From Aphelenchoides besseyi (taxonomy: Eukaryota > Nematoda > Chromadorea > Rhabditida > Aphelenchoididae), in the NCBI GenBank assembly GCA_024699855.1, contig JAMPIQ010000003.1:4898001-4962000 (forward strand): 64,000 bases of DNA, given 5' to 3'. The notes under the pieces are model-generated. The model was not told the DNA's origin. It did not search any database and worked only from the letters and a program-made list of their open reading frames with translations. The translations under genes were made by a program, and so were the position numbers. Shown piece by piece: positions 51,739 through 63,223 of the stretch (position 1 is the first letter of the stretch; each line of letters begins with the position of its first letter).

Positions 51739-53279
51739 TTACTTTTCGGCAATCAAAGATGGATTATAGTCCGGTTGAGCTGCAGTATTAAGAGCGTTGG
51801 CGTATAATTTAAGACGTTGAGTCATCTAAAAACATCAATCAGTAACCGATTACAAGCCGATAACGCACGCGAAAGCCCCATTTGTCCAAGGTTTGTCGAC
51901 AGAGATTAAGATCCATTTCGGCAATCAAAACGCCTTCGGTAACCCGTGACAAACTCGGAGTTCGAGTACCGTCAGGCGCAGCCACGTAACTTTGACCGTA
52001 GAAATGGCCGAAATCCTTATGAGGCGGTTGACCATCACCAGAAGTAAAAGCATTGGGAAAATGCTCCGTACCAACACGATTGATTGCCACCGTAAACACA
52101 TGATTGGCAATAGCGGCATTTCGAGCTTCAATTGGCCAAAGTGCTTCGCTGAGTCCACTGACCGTTGCCGATGGGTTGAAAATGATTTCAGCACCATCTA
52201 AATCAACATTAAAATCCGTATCCACGCTACTACCTACTCAATGCATAGACCATCCAACTGAAATGGGATCGATTAGTTTGTTATTTGAAAGCAAACTCAC
52301 TTTTGCGGATGATGACGTCCATAACAAATGTTAACCGCAATTCGACCTAATTGGTATAACTTATTATGACATTTAACTTACCAAAAGCGGTTTGAAAAAC
52401 TGGATGACCCAATTCACTTTCCAACTAAAATACTGAAAGTTATCCACTAGCTCTTAGCTCACGTAGTAAGTTGATTCGTTGAAATCCCCAACTCTTGGAA
52501 TGTGATCTAAAAGTATGCCGTTTACAAGACATTCATTTTACTCAACGATCAAAACTCTCGTACTATTCAAAGTCATTCTTCTAAGTCAAACCACTTACTC
52601 TTACGAGTTTTGCCAATAACCGTTCCATTTTGCGAAATGATTACGGCGGTATTCCAAAGTACATCACGTGGATCTCGCTCCAATATCGGAGAAATAATAA
52701 CACAACCCAAACGTTGAGCTAACTGCAAATTAAAATCGATCTTTAAAACGAAGGTCAAACGTACCGCTTTTAAGAAACGTGTAGTTGGTCCATCTTCTGC
52801 AGATTCAGCGAACTCAGACCACGGCAAACGCTCACGAGTACAAAACGCAAATGGCATCGCTAAAAGCAACAGAAAAGTTCAGATTCAAAGCTTATTTGCT
52901 AACTCCAAGCTTCTTGAAGACAAATGATGTTTGCTTTCGCTTCAGCCGCTGCCTCAATCATCTTGGCAACACGTTGATGAATTGCATTGCGTTGAACATC
53001 GACCGGTTCAGTGGTCGGTTCGACGATTGAGTTTTGGATTGCCGCCACACGTACAACTCGTGGACTACGAAGATGTTCGGAAGCGGCAGTGAATCGGAAT
53101 CCAGCCACTTGAAATTTGTCAGTTTCAGACAAATTTTGCAACTTTTCATCAAACTCTAAGGTTTCCAATTCCTTTCCATAGATCAAACGAATCGCTTGAT
53201 CGCGTTGTTCCGACGGTAAAGAGTCGACAATCGATTCGAATCCTTCGTGGGGTAAGGCACTAGCGTCCATTTTTTCCAT
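51739..53279 (-). CDS. UPB1: Beta-ureidopropionase (beta-alanine synthase)
   Basis: Nine exons (52904-53279, 52765-52859, 52599-52722, 52463-52506, 52382-52424, 52301-52346, 52238-52257, 51869-52197, 51739-51825) give about 387 aa, the family length. The nitrilase triad is visible: Glu in the block ending PWSEFAE region, Lys in [14 protein letters not shown], and catalytic Cys in [10 protein letters not shown]. Further family blocks are [29 protein letters not shown] and [20 protein letters not shown]. The enzyme hydrolyses N-carbamoyl-beta-alanine in the last step of pyrimidine degradation. One exon is only 20 nt. Start is the first Met of [10 protein letters not shown]; a TTCCAG lies just upstream. 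Confidence 0.94.
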
Positions 53280-53706
53280 GATTGCAGTTCTGGAATTGGA
53301 ATTGATAAGAAAATGAAATGATCGCAATAACAAGCAATCAAACGAATGGACCGAAACAATTGGTGTCTGCCCGTCTGATCAACGACCGCTCATCGAAATT
53401 TCGTTAGTCACGTTGCATTTCTTTGCTTTAGAGTTTAAAGGACAAAAGGAGAACAGGTGCCCTCATTTGTGGTCGTTCGATTATTCGCGTTTGGAATTGC
53501 GGGCTTTCGACGACAAAACACTCGATGATGGGATAGTTTGTCTCTGTGAGTGTTAGATCTCATCGCTTTCTGTTTACATCCCCTTGTCGTTTCTCGGGTT
53601 TTTGTTAAGTGTATGATTCACAGATAATTTTATTGGTGAATCACAAACTTGAATTTTATTCAGCCATATCCACCAGTCGGCTAGTTGTATCGGACAGACC
53701 ACAGTA
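53280..53706. promoter_or_regulatory. Divergent promoter, UPB1 / SLC35F6
   Basis: The 427 bp between two divergent start codons must hold both promoters. No specific site is recognised. Confidence 0.4.
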
Positions 53707-55284
53707 ATGGAGAGGTCGGCTTTAATCACGCTCTTTATCGGCGTGCTCATGGTTAGTAACTGTTGGGATGAAGTAGAAAACAAGATATTTAGGTGGTTAC
53801 TGGATCGTTGAATACTCTTGCAGCCAAATGGGCGGACAACATCAGTGTTGCTGGTCGAAAATTCGATGTAAACTTAATTGCATTATTTCACTCATATGAA
53901 TTTTTAGCATCCGTATTTTCAAGCTACGTGCATGTTTTTTGGCGAATTCAGTTGTTTGGTCACCTTCTTCATCGTCTACTACTTTAAACGATTCAATTGG
54001 CGTAAACGTCGTCAACAAGCGAACGAAGGACCAGTTTACGATTTCGATGCCGAAGACGATGAAGAACCACAGATTAGTCGTTTCAATCCGTTCATCTTCT
54101 TGCCGCCTGCTTGCTGTGATGTTTTAAGTACTTCGTTGCAATACATTGGTTTGAATTTGACCACTGCTTCAAGTTACCAAATGCTTCGAGGTTAGCATTT
54201 TCGATGTTATGAGCGATTGAAGAGGAAATTTTAGGTGCCATTATTATCTTTACTGGTTTGTTATCCGTGGCATTTCTGCGCATGCGACTTCAAGGATTCA
54301 AATGGTTGGGAATGATTCTGGTGACGTTTGGACTTGTGATCGTTGGTCTTTGCGACATCTACGAAAGCGGACCGGGAAGCGATATCTACGCTGTTATCAC
54401 CGGTAAGTTACATCGGTTTGAATTGTTCGTATGCTTTTCAGGTGATTTGTTGATTATCATGGCTCAAATTATTGGAGCAGTTCAAATGGTAACCGAACAA
54501 ATGTTTTTGGAGCGTTACGATGTACCACCGTTGTTGGCGGTCGGCTTAGAAGGTCTATTCGGAATGGTCATTCTTTCTGTAAATCTAAAAACAAATCGAA
54601 CTAATTTATGGATAGACGTTTTAGTTCTTGATGATTCCAATGTACTGGATCCGTGTGCCCGAAGCATTTTCGACCGATCCCGAGCATCGAATGGAGAATG
54701 TCATTGATGCTTTCAAGGAAATTGGCGAGAATCCAATGATTGCGGTTGCCTTAATGGGCACCATTGTGAGGTCCGTTTAGAATTTAAAATTATGACCAAT
54801 CAACTGCGAATTTTCAGTATTGCCTTCTTCAATTTTGCTGGAGTCTCCGTCACGAAGGTAATTGAAAACATTTGGCCAATAGTTGTATTGATTTCAGCGA
54901 TTGTCCGCAACATCTCGAATGGTTTTGGACTCAGTTCGTACATTAGTGATTTGGATTTTGTCGATTCCACTTTTCCACGAGAAATTTATTCCTCTGCAGG
55001 TTTGTCAATGAGTAATACTCACCTATCAACATTCTTTTTGCAGTTGCTTGGATTTGCATTCTTAATTCTCGGCATGTTTATTTACGTAAGTCTCGAGAAG
55101 GTGCTAGTTTGGAGTTTCGTTTTAGAATGATTTGCTATTTGGACCACGTTTTCGTCGTGATGTTTTGCCGAAAATTTCCTATCAACCAGCGGCTCTTTGT
55201 TGCGTCAATTTCTGCGGATTGTCGGCAAACGAACACGATGAAGAGCAGTTGATTGTGGAGCCAGAAGATGAGGAAAACAACTGA
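53707..55284 (+). CDS. SLC35F6: Solute carrier SLC35F6-like transporter
   Basis: Ten exons (53707-53751, 53793-53867, 53908-54190, 54235-54402, 54442-54578, 54625-54770, 54818-54857, 54898-54999, 55044-55085, 55126-55284) give about 398 aa. The N-terminus MERSALITLFIGVLM-VVTGS leads into TLAAKWAD, a family signature. Further blocks are GEFSCLVTFFIVYYFKRF, SYQMLRG, GAIIIFTGLLSVAFL, DLLIIMAQIIGAVQM, LEGLFGMVIL, SIAFFNFAGVSVTK and SATSRMVLDSVRTLVIW. About ten membrane helices are expected. SLC35F6 is a lysosomal/mitochondrial membrane protein of the drug/metabolite transporter superfamily; its substrate is unknown. An acidic insert (DFDAEDDEEPQ) in loop 1 is unusual. Confidence 0.92.
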
Positions 55285-55600
55285 TGGATATCTTTTTGAT
55301 CACGTGTTTCACTTTTCCAAACTTCTGCACTTGTAATATCTTGCTGGTGATTAACAGGTTTCCAACGATCTATTTGTGAACTTGCAACGTTTCCTACTCG
55401 AGTATAGCGGTTGTTTTTCTAACTTATTCCGTTTTTTGGTAAAGAACGAATAAACATGTTTTGTATTGGATCATCAAGTGTTTCAATTCGACTTCCGAGT
55501 TTTCTTTGGTTTCAGCCGTACAGTTGCAGTTTTTTGCTCTTATCGTTTTGAAAATGGAGTTGAATTGAAGTCAACAGTTTAGTAGACAACCCATCAGTGA
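55285..55600. other. Intergenic region
   Basis: 316 bp between two same-strand genes. Contains AATAAA near 55450 for SLC35F6 and the RARS2 promoter or leader acceptor. No gene seen. Confidence 0.4.
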
Positions 55601-57279
55601 ATGATTTTGTACCTACGAAATTTGGCTCGAGGTGGTGGAGATGTTTTGGCGGGAATTCTACGACGAAAAGTGCCAACGCAGAAACGTATAGTTGTGGATT
55701 ACTCGTCACCGAACATCGCAAAACATTTTCACGTTGGCAATTTGAGGTTGTCAGACTGTTCATTCATTGGATTGAACTGTTTGTTTCTAGATCCACAATA
55801 GTCGGCGACTTCTTCTGTAAAATCAATCGATTAGCAGGAAATGAAGTAAAGAGTGTGAACTATCTCGGCGACTGGGGAGCTCAGTTTGCTCTTCTGGCTG
55901 CCTATTGGCCAAACAGCAAAGCGAAGATGGAGTTTGATAGACTTCCAAGCGATTCACCGGTTCGTGACCGTTTACTACCGCTCATGAATGGCTACGTTGA
56001 AGCGTGTCGATTTGCGGAAAACAATCCCGATTTTCGATTTCAAGTAACGAATTCGTATTTGGCAGAAATGGAAAATGCGTTGATAGACGGACGTGACAAC
56101 AATTCCGCATTAAACCTATGGAGAAAGTTTCGGCAACTTTCTTGTGATTATCTCGATCAATTCTACGCGAATATGGGAATCACTTTTGATCACTGGGACG
56201 CAGAATCTTATCACGTTCCAGCCGCTCGTCGTATGATTGAAGAGCTAATTCAAACGAATCAAGCAACACTAACAAAAGACGGACTGTGGATTATAAAGGA
56301 CAAAGTCACGGACGCTTATTCTGTTTTGCGCCGTTCCAACGAATCAACTTTGTATTTGTCCAGGCAATTAAATCAAAAAGCTTCTATCTACTGTATCAAT
56401 TTTAGAGAATTGGCCGCCACTTTGGCTCGAGACGAACGTTTCAACGCGGATTCTTATGTTTACGTTGTTGATTTGGCCCAGACTTCGCATTTCGTACATT
56501 TGAAACACTTGTTGAAGGTGGTTGAACGTGAAGATTTAGCGAACAAGGTTATACATTTGCAATTTGGACGAGTAATTGGAATGTCAACAAGGTACGAATG
56601 ATCATAGTGACTTTTAAAAAATGAGTTTAGAAGACAACGAGTTGAATTGGTCGAAGAGGTTTTGGCCGAAGGTGCTAAGCACGCCGAGAACTACATTCGC
56701 AAATCGAAAACCATGAGAGTGCCGGAAGATGAGGTTCCTGAAACATGCCAAGAGTTGGCTGAAGCTGCACTTTTTGTCAATGAATTTAAACGAAACAAGG
56801 CGTCGAATTATACATTTTTTATTAACGAAGCATTTCAACAGAAAACCCGGTCATTTTATCTTCATGCAAGTTTCAATGATCTTGTTCGTTTGTTAATGGT
56901 ATTTTAGGAAAAATACGCAAAACTTTGTTCGCTTATTGAAAACAACAACGATTTAAAAGACGAGCTACGACGACGTTTAGAGTCGGATATGTCAGATTTG
57001 AGACTTGAAACCGACTCGATTTCTCGTGGAATGATTCAGTGCTTGTACGAATTAGATGGTGCTCTTTTCACGAGTTACTCGACCAGTGAAGCAAGCGCTC
57101 TTCTCGCCTACCTGCATCGATTGAGTAGTTGTGTTGGATCGGCCATCTCAAAACTGCAACTTCGTCATGAACCGAATCGTGACGCTGCTCTCAATCGCAT
57201 GTTACTTTTCATGGCCGCCAAAAATGTCATGGAAGAAATGTTTTATCTGATTGGCTTGAAACCATTAAAACGAATCTAA
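55601..57279 (+). CDS. RARS2: Arginyl-tRNA synthetase, mitochondrial type
   Basis: Four exons (55601-55746, 55791-56591, 56631-56865, 56908-57279) give about 517 aa, some 60 aa shorter than vertebrate RARS2. Class I features: [20 protein letters not shown], where the usual HVGH reads HVGN; then [13 protein letters not shown], an anticodon-binding all-helical C-domain and the end GLKPLKRI. The N-terminal additional domain is short, fitting a mitochondrial enzyme. The third intron (56866-56907) uses a GC donor (GCAAGT); only this keeps the conserved frame [13 protein letters not shown]. It charges mitochondrial tRNA-Arg. A missing 5' exon is possible because the annotated start enters the catalytic domain quickly. 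Confidence 0.88.
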
Positions 57280-57741
57280 TTGTTTTGTTCTTATTTATTA
57301 GTTGTTGACATAAACGAGTTCGACCTTCAGTAGTTGAGTTCAATTGGAAAAGAGCGAGATTCTCTATTGCCATATATCCCTTCTAACAATAGAAGTGCCC
57401 ACATAATGAAATGCAAGACTAAAGAAGCTATAAAACACACAACCTTAGGGCTAGTAATGTTGTTTACGTTTAATAACTCTTAATTGAAAAAGTTTAACTT
57501 TGAGGTAAGAAATTGTTCGATTAGTGATTTGTTGTCCTTGAGTCTGTTGGCTGTTGCATTCGTTGTGCACTGCGATTCCATTCGCCGATAGCAACTTGTA
57601 GAACAACCTTTAACTCGTGTAATTTTGAAATCGTATCTGAACAAACTTTGTCGAAGCCCGTTCCGAACGTCATGTGCTGTTGCTGCTTTTCGTTTACATG
57701 ATTTTGTCCCGTACTGTAAAGAATGTATCCGTTTCCTGTAT
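57280..57741. other. Convergent 3' region / uncertain GPCR C-terminus
   Basis: About 460 bp between RARS2 and the GPCR gene. A minus-strand frame of 109 codons (57521-57850) overlaps the predicted end of the GPCR and might be an alternative C-terminal exon (Gln-rich, HVNEKQQQHMTFGTGFDK). I cannot decide from sequence alone. Confidence 0.35.
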
Positions 57742-59097
57742 TTAAGTATCTAAACCGCTTGATTGATCTCCAACTTGAACATAAACAAACCGAACGGTTC
57801 CCACGTTGTCTCTCGACATTTGACGGCGCATTGGATTTCCACAGTAACACAATTTCAGAATCACTGAGTTTATCTCTCGTCGAATTCGCCTCTCAAATAC
57901 AGCCATCAATTGTGTTATAACAAGCGACTTACATTACACTTGTAATAAATTGGAAGTCTCGAGCCGCAAGCTACTGAAAACAAAGTTTATGTTAAAAACA
58001 AACATTTCCGAAGAAGATAAGTTTCTTGCCTAATGTCAATAGTGAAATCAGATCAGTTGAATAAGTGTACAGTCCACGCCATTCAACTGTTATAAGCATA
58101 TCCTAAGTTCTGTAAAAACATACTAAACGGGGAATCGCTCACCTTGTCAATGAATTCCAAGACGCCAATAATTACAGATGGCAAATTACAGATCAAGTAA
58201 ATGCTTGAAATTACGACAAGCATTTGTGTTGCTGCTCGAATATTCTTTCGATGCTCGGAATTCTCGAATCTAAACAACCTAAGACCAACGTATTGATTTC
58301 GAAGTTGTCCAACAATTCGGATATTAAAGTGCAACGACAGGAAAAACGGCAAGAAAGTGGTGGCAATCGTTCGAAAACAAAACTTGTAAACGAAATTGTA
58401 GGGTTCCTTCTCGCTCCACTCAGTAGGTACAACAGTGTACTAAAAATGTTGCGTTAAGCACTCCACTACTATACACTCGAGATATACCTCTGTTACACCC
58501 GTACAATTGTCGTTTTTAACCACCTAAAAAAGAATCAGTAATCGAACTAAAACGCAATCTCAAACCTCGTATTCAGCGAACATTGGCGCCTTACAAGCCA
58601 ACGCGAAGACCAAAACAACTGTCATCAGACCGAATCGATATCGCATGGAAAATTGTGAACGCATCTTCGAAATTGTCACAAAACGCTCGAAAGTTGCGGC
58701 ACACAAGAGTAACGCCGAGCTTGTTATTGCAACATGTGAAATGGACAACATCGGCTTCACGTAAGACCACCACGCTTGAGCAAGAATCTCACTTTCGAAG
58801 TAGTCCATGAAGATTGTGGTTGGAAAGAGTAAAATGTACGATGCTAAAATTAAGATTAGGATAAGCACACTGAGTGCTACCTGATAAAAATGTGTCGATT
58901 AGAGCGAGAAATGTCAAATACGCAACGTGACTTCTCCGATGATGTCGTTTGGAAATAAAAATCAGAAACAAGAAGCCGTTGAAAACCAATGATACAACAG
59001 CAGTGAAGGTTCCCAAGAAGCCAACTAAGAATAAACGTGTTCCTTCGGGCGGATAAACAGCACATCTTTCAAACCACCACTCGTCTTCTGATTCCAT
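57742..59097 (-). CDS. Rhodopsin-family G-protein-coupled receptor (likely neuropeptide receptor)
   Basis: Main exons 58881-59097, 58566-58843, 58488-58523 and 58143-58439 carry TM1 to TM6. TM1 is LFLVGFLGTFTAVVSLVFNG; TM2 includes RSHVAYLTFLALIDTFLS; a Trp marks extracellular loop 1. TM3 is SHVAITSSALLLCAATFERF, with ERF where DRY is usual. The second extracellular loop has the disulphide Cys (NDNC). TM6 includes MLVVISSIYLICNLPSVI. TM7 and the tail come from small exons below 58120 (NLGYAYN, then CGSRLPIYY) whose joining is uncertain, so the C-terminal 60 residues and the stop are tentative. The short ECL2 and FERF triplet resemble invertebrate FMRFamide-receptor relatives; ligand unknown. 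Confidence 0.7.
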
Positions 59098-59895
59098 ATC
59101 GACAACCGAAAATCGTTTTGAATTTAAGTCGGTTATAAAGATTAGATTTTCAATTGTATATTAAAGCAAATCGAAACTCAATGAGCAATCGAATAACTCA
59201 AATTCCATATTGGCTCATTTGCTAATAAGTATTAGAACGGTCCAAGAACAGATATTATGAGTCGACATAATATTACATAAGCGCTGATGATTTTAAGTCA
59301 TGAATTCTGGACACAAAAATGAAGTTAATGGGTATAAGCGAAAAAAAGAAGCGCAAAAGATATTGAATGTCAAGGGTAAGTACTCGTGGCTCAGCATACA
59401 AATGTGATAATCCAGTCAGTCAACAAGTTGGGTGTCAAATAGACGCATCATACAAAACGATACGCCTATTTTGACTCATTAATAGATGAACTTTAACAAC
59501 AAAGAATGCTAATTTGTTCTATTGAAAGCGTCAATGATCGTTTGAGGAAAGTATATTAGAGTTTGAGTAAGATATATTAGATAAAGAATAAGGACATTCT
59601 TTTTGAAAGCAACAGGAAACCATTTTGAAGTCGTGGGAACGAAAGCGCGAAAGAAATCTCTTGCGCTTCTTTACATGGTCATCGGGATACTCAGCCACAA
59701 GTTAATAAGCTTCTTGTTTTACGGTCCCTCCTCTTTTTGCACTTCTTGAAGCGGGAAGCAATCCATCTCCGAAGAATCGGCCTATGGGTCAACGCACATA
59801 AAAACGAAAATACACGAATGTTTATTTTATGTATGGTTGTTAATAAAAATCAAAAAGTTAATCGCAAAAAACAACAAACATTAGTTCTTTTTTTC
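59098..59895. other. Intergenic region
   Basis: About 0.8 kb, AT-rich, between the GPCR start and the FIP1 stop on the same strand. No supportable exon; a 160-codon plus-strand frame beginning 59737 is a shadow of the FIP1 Arg/Asp/Ser-rich last exon. Confidence 0.45.
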
Positions 59896-61637
59896 TTATT
59901 CAGGATCAATCCCAGGCGGAGCTTCGGATTCGGGAGCTGGCGATCGGCGGCTTCCACGGTCGGAATCGCGATCTTGTTTTCGTCGTTTTCGATCGTACTT
60001 ATCGTCCTCAAAATCTCTGTAATCTCGGCCGCGCTTATGATCTCGATCATCACGTCTTCGTTCATGTCTACTGGAGCCACGATCTCGATCACGTTCTCGA
60101 TAATCTCGACTCTTGTCATCACGGCGTCTAAATCTATAAAATCAACAATTGAAGATAAATTGTTCTTACCGTCGAGGCGAAATGCTTCTACTGCTTCTTC
60201 GTCGTCTTTTGCGGCGTGAGTGCTCTTCATCGGAATCATTTGAACTATCATGGCGTCGAAACTCACGCCCCATCAATGGTGGAACGTGGTTGATGCTGTT
60301 GAACTGTGGATTTTGATTGAAACCAGCCGATGCGTACATAGGCATTTGTTGAGCAAAAAGCGGTGGTGGCACTGCCATATTTGCTGGAGGAAGATTCGTT
60401 CGTTGGCCCATGGATAAACCGGGCGGTGGAATATTTGGATTGAAGCTGGGCGGCGGCACGGACGCATCAAACTGAGGCACAGACGGCGTTGTTCCAATTT
60501 CTTCAACACCCGGCGGAGCATCACCGCTTTGATGAGCAGCATTTCCATTTGGAGGTGTAGAAGATGAATCGAACGGTTGTAACATGTTTGGCGGTGGTTT
60601 TGAGAAGTTGAGCACTGGAATTATGTTCGCTTCTATTCCACTGGATGGTGCTGGAGAATGATTATCTTGAGACAACTGAACGTGAAATGTTATTGTTTTC
60701 AAGTTCCAAAACATCTTACCGTTTGAAGATTTGAATTACTGGTTATGACCGTACGAACATTAGGTGATGATTTGAACTAGGATATTCAGATTAGTAAATC
60801 AATTGAAAACAAACTTACTGGATCTACAATAACTTGTGGTCTACTAAGATCATCCATCATAAAACTTCCAACTTTCTGTGGTTTCTCTGGACCGACAACG
60901 TTGACTAACTGACGTCCACTTTGATTTCCGATCATTTGATTACCGGATTGAGGTATAGGGAAAGAGACATTGATACCACTGAGAATAGCGCGGTTAATAT
61001 CTTTTTGAGTTCCATATTCAGAACGAAGCTTTCGCTGTCGTTCGCAATAAAGATTCCAAGTATCTTAAATGGATATTTGAAATTAAACAGTAGATATTTT
61101 AAAAACCTTCATTGAATCCGTAATTGAAGTAATCAGTGAGATCGGCACCGGGTTTTTGCCACGGCTTTTCTTCCATGGATGCCAAATCCAGATCGTAGAT
61201 GACCGTTCCATTGACTGACGGCTGTCCATCCAAATCCAATTTTGCAGCCGTTGAAGTGCCGGATTGTTTTTGGAATGGAAGATTCTGCTTGATGTCACCG
61301 ATCGTAATCATCGTCTCTTCATCGCTTGACTCGTCGTCGTACAAAAAGTTCAATCCTGCAAAAGTGGTTGAAATGAAACAAAGAAATCACTAACCTTCGT
61401 TCTCGGCATCATTCTTACCACTAGGTCCCGCTTCGCCATCGTCCGAATTAATTTGAACATTTCCATTGATCGACTAAAAAAATTCTTATACGAGTATTGA
61501 TGGCAACGAACCTTTTCGTTAGAATTTACTTCTAACGCTCCATTCGTGGTTTCCACGACTTCTTCGTTTTGCGCCACCGGCTCTCCAGACGACGACAGCG
61601 CAGCCGCCGGAAAATCGAAGCCCGCTTCTGAACTCAT
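59896..61637 (-). CDS. FIP1L1: Polyadenylation factor FIP1
   Basis: Seven exons (61512-61637, 61395-61473, 61107-61357, 60819-61063, 60720-60776, 60170-60675, 59896-60127) give about 498 aa. An acidic N-terminus (NFLYDDESSDEE) precedes the Fip1 core: KPWQKPGADLTDYFNYGF, then TWNLYCERQRKL. A Pro-rich middle (PPNMLQPFDSSSTPPNG; PNIPPPGLSMGQ) and a C-terminal Arg/Asp/Ser-rich tail (RDYRERDRDRGSSRHERRRD) complete the metazoan architecture. FIP1 links poly(A) polymerase to CPSF and binds U-rich RNA near the AAUAAA signal. An upstream in-frame ATG at 61661 exists. One exon edge is off by a base in my joining, since the summed length is not a multiple of three. Confidence 0.9.
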
Positions 61638-62104
61638 CGCATCAAAAATTAGAGAAATCAAGTTAGTGGTTATCCATCAACAATATTCGTAAATACACTA
61701 ACAAGCTCACTGGTTTTATTTGTTACTGAGAAATTGGGCGCGTTGACGCTTGTGGCTTCCCGTTGTGATTTCCACTTGGAACCTAAAATCGAAAGACCGA
61801 GGTTGTCAAACCTGAACGTTGTAAAATGAACTCAATGAGAAGACTAACAATCGAAGAATCTCGAAACCTAGTAGTGCTTTTTCGTAATTAGTTCTTTATG
61901 TTCTTCAATTTGCTTTCAACCTTTGGGACCGTTCAATCAACTCGTTGCTCGTTGAGTTGACAAGTAGGTAGATGAGTTCACTTGATTTTAATTTCCTAGT
62001 GTTTAGCATTTTTGAAATGTAACTCTTCAACGATTTCCTTAACAATCACATTTGTTGGAGAATGCGGTAAGAAACAAAACGATGATAACTGATCACATGT
62101 TTAG
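61638..62104. other. Intergenic region / missing 5' part of chemoreceptor
   Basis: About 0.47 kb where the first half of the downstream chemoreceptor gene would be expected. I find only short frames, one with MFFNLLSTFG (near 61898). Several GTAAG and TTTAG signals occur, so small exons cannot be excluded. Confidence 0.35.
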
Positions 62105-62604
62105 GTTTATTTTGGCTACGATTACAAGAACTCACCACATGCAAATATATTCCTTTGGACTGCTCTTTTAGTTGCGCCACTATCCTGTGATTTCAACTTT
62201 CTTTGTGATGCAATTATCATCTTCACTTGAAACTTTTAGCGACTTTGTTAATGCAGGTAAGAACATCAACAATGTTCCAGACAAGTCAACACATTTGCAG
62301 ATCACAATCCCGCTATTCTTGTTCATTTTGTCAATCATGTACATTTTCATAAGCACGATTCTACTTCTTTCTGGACCGTTGACTGTGGGTTTCAATCAGA
62401 AGATGATCTAAATTCCTGCTCTAGAACACACCGACTTATTATATACCGGTGGTTGCACTCGCTCTACATCCGATTATTAATCCATGCATCACGATCTTCT
62501 TTATTGAACCCTACAAAAGAACTGTGACGCCCGAATTTTTATCGAAAAGACGCGAAACTAAAAATACGAAAACGACAATCACCAATGTGTCTGTTTTAAC
62601 TTAA
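62105..62604 (+). pseudogene. 7TM chemoreceptor-like gene, C-terminal part only
   Basis: Four exons (62105-62186, 62240-62256, 62301-62384, 62425-62604) join in frame to about 120 aa. They encode NIFLWTALLVAPLSSTLLMQ, then ITIPLFLFILSIMYIFISTI, and the TM7 block YYIPVVALALHPIINPCITI followed by FFIEPYKRTV. A HP-x2-NP-x-ITI-x-FI-x-PY pattern is characteristic of nematode serpentine chemoreceptors. TM1-TM4 were not found upstream, so this is either a truncated gene or one whose 5' exons I could not see. One exon is only 17 nt. Calls of pseudogene versus gene are open. Confidence 0.5.
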
Positions 62605-62700
62605 GAAGTACATGATTCATCCTTCTTCTTTTTAAGCTCAAACTCTATTTATTTGACTTAAACTCCAACAAAAAAAACACTTTGCAATTTTGCTCCAATG

Positions 62701-63120
62701 TTATTCTTGGTTGGATCTAAAATCGAAGATATCATAAAGAACTAAATAGAAGACCTACTTGATTAACTCAAAATTATGTTCTTTGAATTGATCGATTAAA
62801 TTTTTCGTTTCAAATTTATTGCTAAATCCGAGATTGGGCGTACCGCGACCGTTGGAATGCCAATTCACAGAATCATACTAAAGAGATGAGTTATTGAAAG
62901 CCATGGTGAACTTACGTATTGCTCCTCAACCAGTTGAAGTGTAAGAGCCAAAAGTGGTATCTTCACATCAATCTTCATTCTGTAGGCCAAACGAACCGAA
63001 AGATAGAAACGCTTTATACCCCTCTGGCAACGCTGAGATGTCCCGATTAAACAAGCAGAACACTCTCTGTCCCACTTGGGGCGAATTGAAAGAGTAAGCG
63101 ATGCCCGTAACAGACGCCAT
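62701..63120 (-). CDS. Unknown 99-aa protein
   Basis: Four exons (63020-63120, 62916-62979, 62759-62877, 62701-62716) join in frame to about 99 aa: MASVTGIAYSFNSPQVGQRV at the start, LLALTLQLVEEQYYDSVNW in the middle, and KFETKNLIDQFKEHNFELIK near the end. The final exon adds only five residues. No signal peptide or membrane segment and no family recognised. The ATG lies 15 bases after a CTCAAG acceptor. The second mariner is inserted about 100 bp upstream of the start and might affect its promoter. Confidence 0.5.
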
Positions 63121-63223
63121 TTCGCAATTTGGTGTTGATCTTGAGTAAAGAAACAATCGAATGATTTAGCAAGCAAATTTGCATTTTTAAGAATACAGCT
63201 TCAACTTACTGAGATTTATTGTA

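Noticed and set aside
59737..60219. 160-codon plus-strand frame
   Set aside because: It is the complement of the Arg/Asp/Ser-rich FIP1 tail, which produces Ser/Ile-rich shadow frames.
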